Part shown: positions 36,743-48,720 of the stretch, in pieces | Layout: the number at the start of each line of letters is the position of its first letter | Position numbering within the stretch: position 1 is the first letter of the stretch | Assembly (NCBI GenBank): GCA_021442155.1 | Contig: CM038232.1 | Location: 65,019,555-65,083,554, forward strand | Length of the DNA stretch: 64,000 nt | From: Cymbidium sinense | Taxonomy: Eukaryota > Streptophyta > Magnoliopsida > Asparagales > Orchidaceae | Direction of reading: 5' to 3' | The notes under the pieces: model-generated | What the model was told of the DNA's origin: nothing | The model's database searches: none | What the model saw: only the letters and a program-made list of their open reading frames with translations | Program-made: the position numbers and the translations under genes

Positions 36743-37685
36743 ATGTTACTCCACCATGTGTTTAATGTCTTTTCATGCATGGAGGTGCTATCCACCACCT
36801 TCCTATGCAAGCTACCATTGTCTCCCTCTACAAGAATGCATCTAGGATGATCTAAAGTGTGTGCCAACTCTGCTTTATTAGCTACTACGGAGAAGGCTAT
36901 GAAACTGGAGCTAAATTATGTAATGCTGACACCATTGTCGTCAACTCTTTGATCTTCTTCCCCATTTGATCAATATGATCATCCCTCTATCTAAGTTGGT
37001 GGAAGAGGTGTTGAGTTGAATGGATGGCATCATCCTATTCAACTACAATACCTTCCTGACTATGTTGATCTCTCTGAAGGGAACTCCTAGTATCGACCAT
37101 GTGAACCTCGGCCGAATCCTCAAGAAGATCATCATCATCTGGATCAAAGCTGACCTTTCCCTCCTCACAATCTGACCAGTCACTTCCTATAAGTTCTCTC
37201 TTCTCTGCAAAGTACTATGCTAAAATATCATCTAGGGAGTGGTCTAACTTTATACAAATATGTGTTGGTAGAGGGGTTATGCTCATGAGATGAACACTAC
37301 TCCTATCAAATTAGCTCACGGGAGGGTCATGCTTTCATTTGGAAGAGATATGCTCATGGATACTCATGGGTGGAGTAGTGTCCCTAGGAAGATCCACTGC
37401 CATGGGGACTACAGAACTATCCCCTTCCCCCTCTACAACTGCTGCTATCACTGGCTCTAATGGTGGTGGTGGTGGTGGTGGAGGTGGTGGTGGGGGTGCG
37501 ACCATGATGCTGTAGAGTCACCACTCCTTCTTCACCAAGACTGAAGTAGGAGGTCGAGTAGGGGAACTAGCCCTCACCTCAATCGATGGAGTAGATGAAG
37601 TGGGATCCTTTGGTCGTAGCCAGATCATCAAGGGGGCTTTCTTCTCCCTGGATACTGTCTTCTGTGTGTTCATAGGAACGGTGTG
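36743..37685 (-). pseudogene. Pre-gag remnant of element A, 5'-truncated
   Basis: Homologous to B 46305-47290 and C 14490-15400. It includes a proline run from the GGT repeat at 37462-37497 (minus-strand Pro codons), and the acidic block matching FDPNEDDLLED (about 37160-37080). Homology starts abruptly at 37685, where an inverted piece of LTR follows. Frames are broken and no domain is recognised. Confidence 0.6.
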
Positions 37686-40140
37686 TATTCAATAAGAAAG
37701 GTATCTTAGGATTAATTAGGATGGATTACTATCACATAACACACATTCATTTATTTCTTTCCATCTTGTATATCATGTATATGAATACACCAGGGGCGTA
37801 AGGTACAAGACTTACTTAGGGCTACTTAAAGCCTCGCAACCCTGGGATGTCCAGACTAATATACTACTTTTCTTAGATACATGTAAATGTATGAATAACT
37901 ATAAGGATAAGAAAATCGATGCAAAAGGCTATACTTGATTTATTTGATTTATGATTCTATTTTATTGGTCACATCATACATGCATATGTATAAGAGTTTT
38001 AAGTTAGTATGACACTATTATTTTCTACACCAGGGCCATAAGGTACAGGACCTACTTAGGGCTACTTAAAGCCTTACAACCCCGGGATGTCCAAACTAGT
38101 ATACCACTTTTTTCAAAAACATATGAATATACAAAAAAAATCAAATGGATAAGAAATCATGCAAGAAATTATGTTTGATTTGGTTATATAATTTGCATGT
38201 GTGATAGGAATAGATTTAGGCAAGTGTTATGTTCTTTTCAAATGAACTATACACTTGCAAATCCTATGTGAATCCATATTAAGAGAGGGAAAAAGAATAT
38301 CATATTACACATCTTATACTATCATCACATATGAGCTTATAGATATTTGTAATTAACATTACTTCATTTATAAAAATTGATTTATTGATTTTGAAATTAT
38401 ATTTTGGTTTAATAGTGATAATAGCCACTCATATTTTTAATTTAAGTCAACAGATGCAACTTGACATAAAACAAAATATTTTATTTAATTAATTTTTAAA
38501 AGAAATGAATGCATGATTTCATATGGAAAGCAATATTTAGCATGATTAGAAAGAAGCAAAAGAATGTAAGCACATGATTTCATTCACCCCAATTAATTCC
38601 TAAAGATAATCATATTAAATAAGGCTTATTTAAAATAAACCAAAATTCTTTAAAGACATTTTTAACTTTGAGTTTGATTTGATTTAGAAAATATGAGAGG
38701 GGTTTGCTAATCCTAACCCATTTCTCCATGTGTGAATTAATTTATTTTAATGAAGAATATTTAAGTTGATTTTATATTTTAATTAGGTTAAAGTATGAAT
38801 TAAATGAATTAATTAACCCTTATGTATATCACCTTAAATTAATTAACTAATTAATAATAAGCCAATATGATATGCAACCACATGAAAAGTAAATTTGTAA
38901 TGCTCAAGAAATGAAAGGGGCCCAATACAATTGGCTTATGATTAATAGTTAATTAAGCTTAAGGGATCTCACTTAATTACTTTTATATTTTTCTCACACA
39001 TGTGAGCCAACCATAATTTCATTATCTCTCACCTTGGGTTATTGAACACCCAAGGAGCAACCCAAGATCAATTAAAGGTTTCTTAGGTGTTGATGAATTG
39101 ATTTTTAATTTTAATTTCATTAAGCCTTTAATTAATTGATTAAACATTTTGCTTATGTTTTAATTTGAATGATGAAATTATCTTAGGGAAATGGTTTAAG
39201 GGAAAGTCCCCAATCCTAATCTCTAAATAATTTAAACATCCAATTAGATTTTGATTTCTTTATTTTGAAGATTAATCACTTAATTAATCAATTAATCCTT
39301 TCATTAACCATTAATTAATTTGATTTTTAAAGATAAAGAAGACTTAGGAAATGAATTAGGAAAAGTATCCCCAACCACATTTCTAAGTTATCTTGTTGTT
39401 CAAGAGAGGTGATTAGGTTTAAATGATTAATAAAGTTATTATTCATTCATTAATTATGATTAATTTGATTAATAGAGTGATTAGGGCTTAATTAAGGATT
39501 TACCTAATTAAGCAATCAATAAAATCCCAGAAAAATAAGGGAGGCAGAGGTCATCCCCCTAAACATCCATAGAAAATTTGAGATTAATTGAGAGCTTAAT
39601 TAAGGTGTAATTAAGCTAATTAAATTTTTGTTAAAACCCTAATTAAGCCAAAATCATTGTTCAAAGTAATCAATTATAATTTTTCTAGATTCTACTCTGA
39701 AATATCTTCAAAATGAGCCTAAGTTTGTATTTTTTTTTTATTTTTCTATAATTAGTTATGATTTTAGAAAGTTTCAGAATTAAAAACCAATTAATTAGCC
39801 TTAATTAAAGCCTTAATCCCACAGGGCCACGTGGTCGCTGACGCGGTGCGCCTTCCATGCGTGATGGGATTAGCTATTTAAGTAGTCATGTCCGTGTGCT
39901 GACTCAGCCGACAGCGGATGCGATTTCTTTGTGGACCGTTTGATCTAAGATTGGACGACCACGATTCGATCCACAATTTAGGAAAGGAATCCAAAGCTAT
40001 ACTACGGGATTCGATCAGAGCCCTTCATCCCAATCACATGAGATGGACGGCTCATGATCTATGCCTTCATGAATGACAAAAGATGGATGTCGTCCATCTT
40101 CTCTCATTCGATCTGAGCTCACCCAAGCTCGATCTGATCT
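37686..40140 (-). repeat. Inverted LTR segment between elements A and B
   Basis: A 2.45-kb block in minus-strand LTR orientation, matching 21375-24190, while the LTR of B resumes in plus orientation at 40141. The block ends carry an 18-bp inverted repeat: TATTCAATAAGAAAGGTAT (from 37686) against ATGCCTTTCTTATTGAAT (40141-40158). Turning the block round would give one continuous plus-strand LTR. It keeps the TATTTAAGTA and TGACTCA motifs (39875-39884 and 39900-39906) and two copies of the 240-bp subrepeat (37780-38120). The 13-mer TGATCTATGCCTT occurs at 40055-40067 and again across the junction (40135-40147). Confidence 0.78.
39865..39910 (-). promoter_or_regulatory. Putative LTR core promoter, copy in inverted segment
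   Basis: TGACTCA at 39900-39906 and TATTTAAGTA at 39875-39884 have the same spacing as at 23945-23976. One base of the TATA-like box differs. Confidence 0.35.
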
Positions 40141-42637
40141 ATGCCTTTCTTATTGAATAGGCTCATTTAGAGCAAATATAAACTTAGGATTAATTAAAAC
40201 ACATAATAAAATAGTCACTAAAGAAAAATCATTAATGAATCTACTTTAGAAATTACTTAAGGTAGAGATGAAAGAGAAGTTTTCTTCTCTTTTCTTCTCT
40301 TTATAATTTTTAGAAATTAAATCTAGGTTCTTTCAAACCAAATCAAATTATCAAATAAAATTAACCAAATCAACTAAACCACTTAAAATGAAATCACCCT
40401 CTAAGTTGAATCCTTTCATACTTCAAAAACTCCAATCTTAAAGCCTAGTTAAGACATACCACACAAGCCTTAAATGGCACACAGATTAAGCTAAGTCACC
40501 ATTTCTAGCTCTATGTTAGAGCGGTGCATGGTTTGATTCCTGATTTTTTTTGTGATGTAATATTTTAGAATGGATGTTAGGGTGTATGTGCATAGACTGA
40601 ATGATAGGATGATCTGAGTCTAATCGTTATCTTCTGCAGGGCATTATGCTTAAGGGGCGTTGTAATAATAATATAAATACTTTTACTGTGCAGGTTACTT
40701 ATACCCCTAAGCATAATCCAAAATAGGCCAGGTGGACTTGGTTGCCCATGTGTGGGGTGCTAAGTCTAATTTATTCATATACATCCTTGGGATGTGTGGT
40801 GTGTTTAGCTAATCTCTATTTTATAGATTTTAGTTAAATTTACTTTTTCCATTTTCATGTAATTTTTTTAATTAGGATTTGGAATGAATATTATGGGAAA
40901 GTGGAGGTGAACATTGGCCATAAGACCAAGTCTTATGCACCATGTGAAGCTTTGGAGCCAACCACATTCCAACCAACTAAAATGAAGGAAAGAAAAAAGA
41001 AATTGAACATGAAAAAAGAAGAAATGAAGAATGAAGAATCAAGACTCCCATAACATAAATTCTTTCTAAATTATAATCATTCATTTGTAATATAGGTTGT
41101 ATAAGGGTAGAGCTCAACTACCCACATTTCTCTTCGGGTTTGTGCGGTGGAGCCCGACCACAAAGGCATTTTTTTCTTTTGTGCTAGGTTTATAAAATTA
41201 TTTGATATTTGTTTAGCTTGTGCATTTAGATGACATGTTTTTCCTAGTTTTCTTCCTTACTTTGATGAATGGCCTAAATACAATTAGGCACTTAAGAAAA
41301 AATAAATTTTCTATCCAATTAATGAACTCAAAATAAAAATATTAATAACTCATAACCTCACCTAAAGCCTACGTCATAAGTCAAGAAATAAAAGATTTAG
41401 CAACCCCTTAGCTAGATGTTGTATGTCTCACATCATGCATAAAAAGCATCTTACTTCACTCTTGCTTATGGAGGGCTTCCACCTTTGCCAGAGAATATGG
41501 TTTGACCTTTGAAAGCTATGGTGGAAACACACCTCCTTCTTGCTAATTTTGGCCCATAACCAATTTCTTATCCATTAGGCATATGAATCACATAGCCTGT
41601 GTCAAAATAATTATCCAAAAATAAAAATAAACTTAATAAAAATTTGCATTAGATTTAAGTCATTATTCATGCCCTACATGATCTAGTCTTTTAGGGAGTG
41701 TGTTTAAGGACTTAGTCTTCCTTCTAAATAAGCAATAGCCTGACTATCTTGCAAAAGCATAAGACTTGCCTACATGTATTTAAAATCATAGGAGGAGTTA
41801 GTTGGCAACCACCCTCAGGCAGTTGTAAGTCCAACAGTAGGGTGGTTCATCCTCTCTTGTGGAGGTAAACCATATGCCCATTTTTTGCCTTAGATTTTGG
41901 TTGTGCTTTGGCCCTCACCAAAGCTCCCTAGATTTAGATTCTGAGATTGTTGTTTCCCTTTGCAGGCTACAAGTATAAATCCTCACCTCTTAGGCATTTC
42001 CATAATCTTGTATCATGGAATTGTAAGTTTTAGATTTCTAATAAAAATTCAATTCAAACAAGTAATTATCTTCAAATTCAAAGATATGAAGCCCAACCAT
42101 AAGATATTTTGGGATGTTTGCTAGGTTTCCTAGCATTATGAGCATCTCCTGCTTATCTCTCTTTAGTTTTGATAATAACTCCCCCCATTTTAATCAATCC
42201 CATTTAATCTTGCAAAAAATAACTAATTTATTTATAGTCCTATCTTTGAAATCTTTGGAGATAATGATCATTTACCTTAATCAAGAGTATTCTTAAAGAA
42301 TATTATTCCTTAAAATGTAATTAACTATGGGGCTTGCCTCCATAGGGAACTTAACGAACCTGGTTTAAAATAAACCTTACTTTACTTTTCTATATAGAGT
42401 ATGGGAAGAATCTCTGGTACATTTGAAGGCCCATTGTCCTTAGGAGTCCTTATTAGGTGATTAGGTCCATTATAGGATGGTGACTTTTATCTCTCGGGAT
42501 AGTACATCATTCCTCAATGTCATACCTGATCACTCTAATAAGAACATCTGTGAATCAACATGGTGTCCAACAAAGAGTTTTATTTTTATTTTCATTTAAT
42601 TCATTTTATATGAAGATAAAAAATAATAAACACCATA
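40141..42637 (+). repeat. 5' LTR of element B, inner part
   Basis: Plus-orientation LTR, matching 8518-10982 of C and the reverse of 18840-21370. It ends AAACACCATA at about 42637, nine bases before the primer site; the final A-T-A replaces the A-C-A seen at the solo LTR end. Landmarks are AGGCCAGGTGGACTTGGTTG (about 40724) and CCTTAGGAGTCCTTATTAGG (about 42438). No gene. Confidence 0.8.
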
Positions 42638-42645
42638 GATTTTTC

Positions 42646-42665
42646 TGGCGACTCCACTAGGGATG
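42646..42665 (+). other. Primer-binding site of element B
   Basis: TGGCGACTCCACTAGGGATG begins nine bases after the LTR end. TGG complements the CCA end of tRNAs, and TGGCGACTCC would pair with a tRNA ending GGAGTCGCCA. Ogre elements are known to use tRNA-Arg, which I believe this fits; the exact tRNA needs a sequence comparison. Confidence 0.75.
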
Positions 42666-43164
42666 GTTCCTCTCTCCATCTTTAGTAAATGATCATAGTC
42701 TCCAAGTATAGATAGTGTGTTTATATTTTATATGAACCCAAGACTATCTTTATTTTCCATTATCACTTAGCTCATTTCATTCTTGAGCTAAGCTAGCCAA
42801 CATCCTCTAAGTTTTAGGACCTCACAGCGTGTAGATCTTAAAACTCCTATTGGGTTCCCTAATATATAAAAATAAAAAATTAATAAAATGAAATAACTAA
42901 AGACTTCCTCCTTATCATTTTTATGATAAGGAAAGGTTCATTCCAAAAATAAAGAAAAATAAATCCTTTATAAAAAACATCACCTTCCAAAAAGCTTTTT
43001 TTTAAAAAGTTCACATAATAAAATATTTTGCGCCTCATCTAACAATCTTCATGATTGTTACATGTAGGATCATTTCAAAAATCAAAATCACAATCATATT
43101 TTCAAAAAGCACAAATGAACATCCATATTCAATTTATTGAATGAAGATTTCATTTTCAAATAAA
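42666..43164 (+). other. Leader of B, opening part
   Basis: Parallel to 11002-11470. It contains the hairpin TAACAATC/GATTGTTA (about 43042-43062), a stem around CAATTTATTG (about 43131-43140), and CCATTATCACTTAGCTC with GAGCTAAGC further on (about 42767-42793). Otherwise it is A-rich without coding signal. Confidence 0.6.
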
Positions 43165-43372
43165 AATCAACAATCATCTTTTCAAAAATAAAATCAACAA
43201 TCATCTTTTCAAATCAAAATCAACGATCCTCTTTTCAAAAATAAAATCAACAATCATCTTTTCAAATCAAAATCAACAATCATCTTTTTCAAAAATAAAA
43301 TCAACAATCATCTTTTCAAAAAAAAAATAAATAATAAAAAATCACCTTTTCAAAAAGCACAATATTTGAAAA
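43165..43372 (+). repeat. Short tandem repeat CAATCATCTTTTCAAA in leader of B
   Basis: Five or six units with spacers AAATAAAATCAA or AATCAAAATCAA, about half the array length seen in C (11471-11830). Confidence 0.78.
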
Positions 43373-43640
43373 TGAACATCCTCTTTCAATATACCCAAAC
43401 TTATTGAAAGGAGATTTTATTTCCAAATAAAATCAAATCATAACCTTGAAATTCCATTTCAACATATTCTACATATGTTGAAGTTATAATTTCTTTCTTT
43501 AAAAAAAATACAAACTTGAAGATAAGCCTCTCCATTGAAGATATCCAAATATGTTGGATGGAGGCTTTATTTTCAAATAAAATTACACCATTTGAAATTC
43601 CACTCAATACATCCTACATGTGTTAAGTTAGATTTTTTTC
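43373..43640 (+). repeat. Successive large stem-loops in leader of B
   Basis: Same series as 11834-12091. The stem starting GAAATTCCATTTCAACATAT at 43448-43467 pairs with ATATGTTGAAGTTATAATTTC downstream (loop TCTAC). The two copies differ by a few bases in the right arm (GGAATT in C, ATAATT in B), so part of the lower stem is weakened here. The stems starting ATCCTCTTTCAATA and AAGCCTCTCCATTGAA are also present. Confidence 0.78.
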
Positions 43641-43689
43641 TTTTCAAAAAGCAATAAATCACACACACAAGACTTCATCTTTGAAAAAT

Positions 43690-45000
43690 AAAATATAATT
43701 GACTCGCATTTGACATACACAAATTTGCCAAGTAAGAGTATCATTTTTTAGAATAAATTTAGATCTTTTATTTAGCATACCCAAATTTGCTAAGTAAAGA
43801 TCCATCTTTCCAAAATCAAAACATCAAAACCAAAATTACATTGAACTTTATTTAGCATACACAAATTTGCTAAGTAAAGTTCTCATTTTTCAAAAGCCAA
43901 AATATCCAAAAAAAACTAAAAATGCATTTTTGATTCTTCATTTAGCATACCCAAATTTGCTAAGTGAAGATCCACTTTTCAAAATCAAAATCACAAAATC
44001 AAAACACATTTTAGATTCTTCAATTAGCATACCAAAATTTGCTAAGTGAAGATCCTCCTTTCAAAATCAAAAATCACAAATCAAAACACATTTGGAATTC
44101 CTTTATTTAGCATACCCAAATTTGCTAAGTAAAGAATCCTCTTTTCAAAAAATCATAACAAAATACATTTGGATTTCCTTTATTTAGTATACCTAAATTT
44201 GCTAAGTAAAGAATCCTCTTTCAAAAAATCAGAATAAAACACATTTGGATTTCCTTTATTTAGCATACCTAAATTTACTAAGTAAAGAATCCTCTTTTCA
44301 AAAAATCAAAACAAAACACATTTGGATTTCCTTTATTTAGCATACCCAAATTTGCTAAGTAAAGAATCCTCTTTTCAAAAAATGAAAACAAAACACATTT
44401 AGATTTCCTTTATTTAGCATACCTAAATTTGCCAAGTAAAGAACCCTCTTTTCAAAAAAATCAGAACAAAACACATTTGGATTTCCTTTATTTAGCATAC
44501 CTAAATTTGCTAAGTAAAGAATCCTATTTTTAAAAAATCAAAACAAAACACATTTGGATTTCTTTTATTTAGAATACCTAAATTTTCTAAGTAAATAGTC
44601 CACTTTTTTAAAAAAATAGAAAAAAATCAAAACAAAATGCATTTGGATTTTTTTTATTTAGCATACCTAAATTTGCTAAGTAAAGAAACATATTTTCAAA
44701 AAAAATCAAAACAAAACACATTAGGATTCTTTATTTAGCATACCTAAATTTGCTAAGTAAAGATCCTCTTTTCAAAATCACCAAAACAAAACACATTAGG
44801 ATTCTTTATTTAGCATACCTAAATTTGCTAAGTAAAGATCCTCTTTTCAAAAATAACAAAACACTTGGACTTTATTTAGCATACCCAAATAAATATTCCT
44901 CTTTCAAATTCACACATAATTCACAAACAAGCAAACAGAAGAAGAAAATTATTTTCAAATAACTCATTTAGCATACCCAAATTTGCTATGTGAGCAATTC
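43690..45000 (+). repeat. Tandem array of hairpin units in leader of B
   Basis: About 16 units of the TTTAGCA-loop-TGCTAAGT hairpin, spaced mostly 70-90 bases apart, against about 13 in C. Arms vary (CTTTATTTAGCA with TGCTAAGTAAAG; CTTCATTTAGCA with TGCTAAGTGAAG). A unit near 44880-44895 has lost its right arm. Open frames such as 43867-44049 only reflect the repeat. Confidence 0.88.
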
Positions 45001-45259
45001 CAAACAAAATCAATTAACCTATTACTTTAACATACTCAAATTTGTTAAATGAAGGGTCCTCAAACAAAAAAATCAAATTCAAATATGAACCAATGGAAGC
45101 ATCAATCTCTTCAAAAATATTTGAACCTATTTTCAACATACACAAATTTGTTGAAAATGGTTCCTAAATTGAAAAATCTCTCATTCAATACTAAAGCCAA
45201 AATCTCTCTCTAAATTCAAAAGCCCCAAATTTCAAAAATTAGTTTGATTATTTCTCATT
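45001..45259 (+). other. End of leader of B
   Basis: Contains the near-perfect hairpin with arms 45123-45138 and 45149-45163 (GAACC..TTTTCAACA with TGTTGAAAATGGTTC, one bulged base). The corresponding stem in C has several changes. The GC-richer gag region starts after about 45260. Confidence 0.65.
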
Positions 45260-47290
45260 GTAGTTGGTCTAGACAAGAAGTACGTGTTTACTTTTCCTTT
45301 CGGGATAGATTTGGCCTTGGATCCTAGTCTCCCATAGTCTGACTTTGCCCAGCTCATTCATTTTGGTCGAGGTTTCTAGGGGGGCAAGGATCACTTGTGA
45401 GGGGACCACCCTCACAACCATCAATAGGAGTGTAGTGATCGGGCAGAAGTCGATCATTCACGTAGAGATGCCATCAACCTCAGAGTTTCCCTCAAAGAAG
45501 AGGAAAGCTATGGCAGTTCTTGTAGCAGTAGCAGTTATAGTGTCGATGTGTTCAATGGTTCCCCTTTCTGCCTTAATACGGGCTAGCACCCACTTGTTGG
45601 CTTTGCCCAAAGGGAAGGCTACCCTATCTTCAAGGATAGTCTCCCCCACCTACAAGATAGGGTCTAGTTCTCATGCTGCTCCTCCTAGTAGGACCCTGTG
45701 CCACAACAGATGATGCAAAATCAAGTGGCATCACGACCGCATAGCTAAGGAGCTAGAGGTAGTTTCTCAGTCTATAATAAAGGAGTTTCCTAGGATAGTC
45801 TCTTCTTTTATCATAGAGAATAAGTTTTACCCCCTCTCTAGATCTGATGGAGAGGAAGATATTAGGCAAATCTTAGTTTTGCATCCACCTTCAGTTCACT
45901 TTGAGGCTCCTAATAGAGATAGGAGAAGGTTGTATGCTGGCCTTAGATCATTTTTGCACTGAGTAGGCAGGGCATACAGACGGTCAGAGTCTTGGGCTCA
46001 ATTTGATTTACATTTTTTCATCCTTCACAGCGTAGGGGAGCACATCAGATAGGAGAGGGCCTGGGAGGCCTAGGTATCAGTACATGTTACTAGCCGAGAG
46101 AGGTGGAGGTATAGCAGGCAGTGAGCAGCCTCAGCCCTCATAGACTTTCTTGATCGACGCATCATGTGCGCCAGTCATACTGACAACATTGTATTGATGG
46201 GTACAACCCACTATAGGAGAGGAGCTCTAATACAGAGAGAGTTGGTGGTGCCTCTGCCACACCACTCTACTCCACGCCCACCTTCTCCAGTGCAAGTTCC
46301 ATCATCCACTATTCTAACAAAAGCCATGAAGGTAGCATCTGGGGAAAAGAGAGCCCTACTGGTAATCCGACTATGGCCAAGAGATCCCATTCCATCTACA
46401 CCGCTAACTGAGGCGAGGCTGAGCTCTCGTGCTCGACCTCCTGCTCTACTTGTGGTAAAGAGGGAATGGCAACCACGTAGCATTATAGTTGTGCCATCAC
46501 CACCACCATCGTAGCAGAGCATGGAGTTAGCAACAGCCGAGGGTGGCGGAGATAGTACCACCGTTCCCATGGCCATAAATCCTTTTAGGAGTACTACTCC
46601 ACCCAAATCCAGTGACAGCCAGGAGCATCTTTCTTCTAGTGAGCATTGCCCTCATAGGGTTAGCTCTCTAGTAGCAGCAAAAGTTAGATGTCTTTCGGTT
46701 CATGACAATGATCCCACCACTAGTCAGCCGTAATCATTTATGCCCAAACAGTTGGACCGTTCCCTCGGTGATATTGTAGCACGGTATCTAGTGGAGAATA
46801 AGGAGATCCTAGGATATGACTGGTCTTACTTAGAGGAGGAGAAGTTCAATTTTGATCCTAATGAAGATGATCTGTTAGAGGATTCAACATGAGTATATAT
46901 GGTTGATACCAGGGGTTCTCTCCTTCGTGATCAGTAGAATTTGGTAGGTGATGCGGTTGAGCAGGATGATACAGTCTACTTGACCCAACACCTCCTTCAA
47001 TAACTTAAACAAAAGATGAACAAATCAATAGGATGGGAAATAGGCTTGAAGATTTGTTAGCAGCAGTTTGACACTTCAGAACCAAGCCTTGACAATGCAT
47101 CCTACTATTGCATAAACCGATCAACCTGAGTTGTTGCATGTTTTGGATCAAACCAAGACTTCACCTCTGGTAGTGCAAGGTAGCACTAGCTTGTATAGGA
47201 AGGTAGTGTATAGTACCTCTGTACAATAAATGCACATTAAACTCATGATGGAGCAATAAGTGAGAGAAGTGCTGGTGCAAGCCTGAAGAG
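45260..47290 (+). pseudogene. Pre-gag / gag N-terminal coding remnant of B
   Basis: Parallel to 13540-15380. It contains VSQSIIKEFPRIVSS-like and SVHFEAPNRDRRRLYAGLRS pieces (45755-45960), a Pro-rich stretch (46260-46510), and the acidic LEEEKFNFDPNEDDLLEDS (46830-46890). The last piece is followed by a stop. There are many frame changes, so no start can be set. I recognise no domain; it may be the additional upstream frame of Ogre-type elements or the start of gag. The open stretches at 45345-45713 and 46164-46514 are in frames not kept in C. Confidence 0.5.
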
Positions 47291-48720
47291 GATCATCGAT
47301 TCCAAACGGTAGACCCTACCTAGAGGAATTTGATGTCATCCACTATCTCAAGAATTTTATGCCACCTTCTTTCAAGAGCTTCGATGGCAGTGGAAACCCA
47401 CGGTAGCACATAGCACATTTGGGACCAAGTGCAATGTTGGTGGTGATCTCTATTCCATCTTTTTTATTAGCGACTTAGGCATATCCTTCGATTGGTATGC
47501 TAAACTCCTTAATAGTTCAGTGAAGACTTTTATTGAGTTGGAGCAACTCTTCATTAAGAGGTTTGCTAGAGCTCAGCAAAGGGTGACTGTAGGAAATCTC
47601 GTTGTGAATCAACAACATTATGGTAAGTCCCTCATTGATTATATTCTCAGATGGCACAATTTTAGTATGAAATGCAAACCAATAATGTCTGAATAGCATG
47701 CCATTAAAATTCTACTAAAGAATATTCATGGCCCGGTCGCCTTCATGCTCAAAGATTTTACCATCAAAACATTTGAGAAGCTAATCAACAAGGTGGTTAG
47801 CTTACAAGGAGAAGCCAAATAGTTGTATATTTCAGATCAATCAACAAAGCTGAAGCCATAGAAAGCTTATAAAAAAAGCAAGGGGTAGTAACAGCAGTGG
47901 ACAAGGGGAAGCAAGCTAGAGACCAATATGAGAAACCTCGAGCTCCACAGCCATTGCTTCCACCTCCTCTAGCACCACCTAGGCCATCCTACCGGCCGCC
48001 ACAGTAGCCTCCACGGCATTCGCCGCCTCCTCAGCCACATTCATAACTGCAGTGCATATACCCGCCGCTAGGTAGCTACCATCCACCTACTCTTTTGGAT
48101 AAACTAAACAAACCTTATTCATTTAAGAGGGAGGTAGTTGGAAAAATCTTTAAGAATCTCTTAATGAAACCTGGCTTTCAGCTACTTGAGCCTAGGAAGA
48201 TGGAGGAAGTGGGTAGGAGTAATGATCCTAACTTTTGCCCTTACCAATGCATGTTAGGCCATATTTTAGAGGATTGCTTTACATTCAAGGATTTGCTTGA
48301 GCATAGCTACAAGACAGGTGCCATAGTTATCCCAAAGAAATACCTTATGGAACAACCATCCAGTTCTATTAGGGTAATCCTTTGAGATACATGAATTCCT
48401 CTCAAAACCAAAGAAGGTTGGGATATCTCTTTATCTGTAACCTCTAAAAGATTATTTTAAAAATCAAGAAACTTTTCTTGCAAGTGCCTGAGGTGGCTCG
48501 AACCTCTAACATCAAGGAAGGTTTGTAAGTTGCCAAAAATAACTTGGGGAAAGGGGGAGCACAGCAACAGTAGTAGCAGCCAATGCCAGTCCGAGATAGC
48601 CAAGTAGCGCAACCATCAACCGAGCTCAGCCTCTAGTCCATAGTTGCAGCTACTACTTTAGCGAGCACTTCTACTTCAGCTTGCTCTTCTTTTAATATAC
48701 ATCTTGTATCGATGGATGAG
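47291..48720 (+). pseudogene. gag: gag remnant of element B
   Basis: Capsid-like part from about 47310: RPYLEEFDVIHYLKNFMPPS and FKSFDGSGNPR, followed by a stop and frame changes; ELEQLFIKRFARAQQRVTVG-like sequence near 47537-47600 and IDYILRWHNFSMKC near 47635-47675 remain in shifted frames. Then TAVDKGKQARDQYEKPRAPQ (47895-47955) and a Pro-rich stretch. An open segment (48095-48385) has LDKLNKPYSFKREVVGKIFK and the zinc-binding-like CPYQCMLGHILEDCFTFKDL, ending in a stop after SSIRVIL. Dead copy. Confidence 0.82.

Larger units (their letters stand above)
18840..37685 (-). mobile_element. Element A: minus-strand Tat/Ogre-like retrotransposon, 5'-truncated
   Basis: Read on the minus strand it consists of a gag part from 37685, protease, reverse transcriptase, two RNase H domains and integrase to a stop at 29841-29843. 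A repetitive 3' UTR (to 27369) and a complete 8.5-kb 3' LTR (27368-18840) follow. Its start is cut: sequence homologous to B begins only at B's position about 46305, so 5' LTR, primer site, leader and the beginning of the gag region are lost at 37685. All frames carry stops. With element B it forms a head-to-head inverted repeat of about 10 kb. The Tat assignment rests on the second RNase H between the first RNase H and integrase. Confidence 0.85.

Noticed and set aside
29841..37685. A functional gag-pol gene
   Set aside because: Stops and frameshifts occur in nearly every domain, the protease active site and the third RNase H acid are changed, and the 5' end is missing.
45345..45713. 122-codon plus-strand open frame before gag of B
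   Set aside because: The frame is not open in C and shows no domain; the frames of the shared peptides downstream differ.
46211..46606. 131-codon minus-strand frame
   Set aside because: Antisense shadow of the Pro/Ser-rich pre-gag region.
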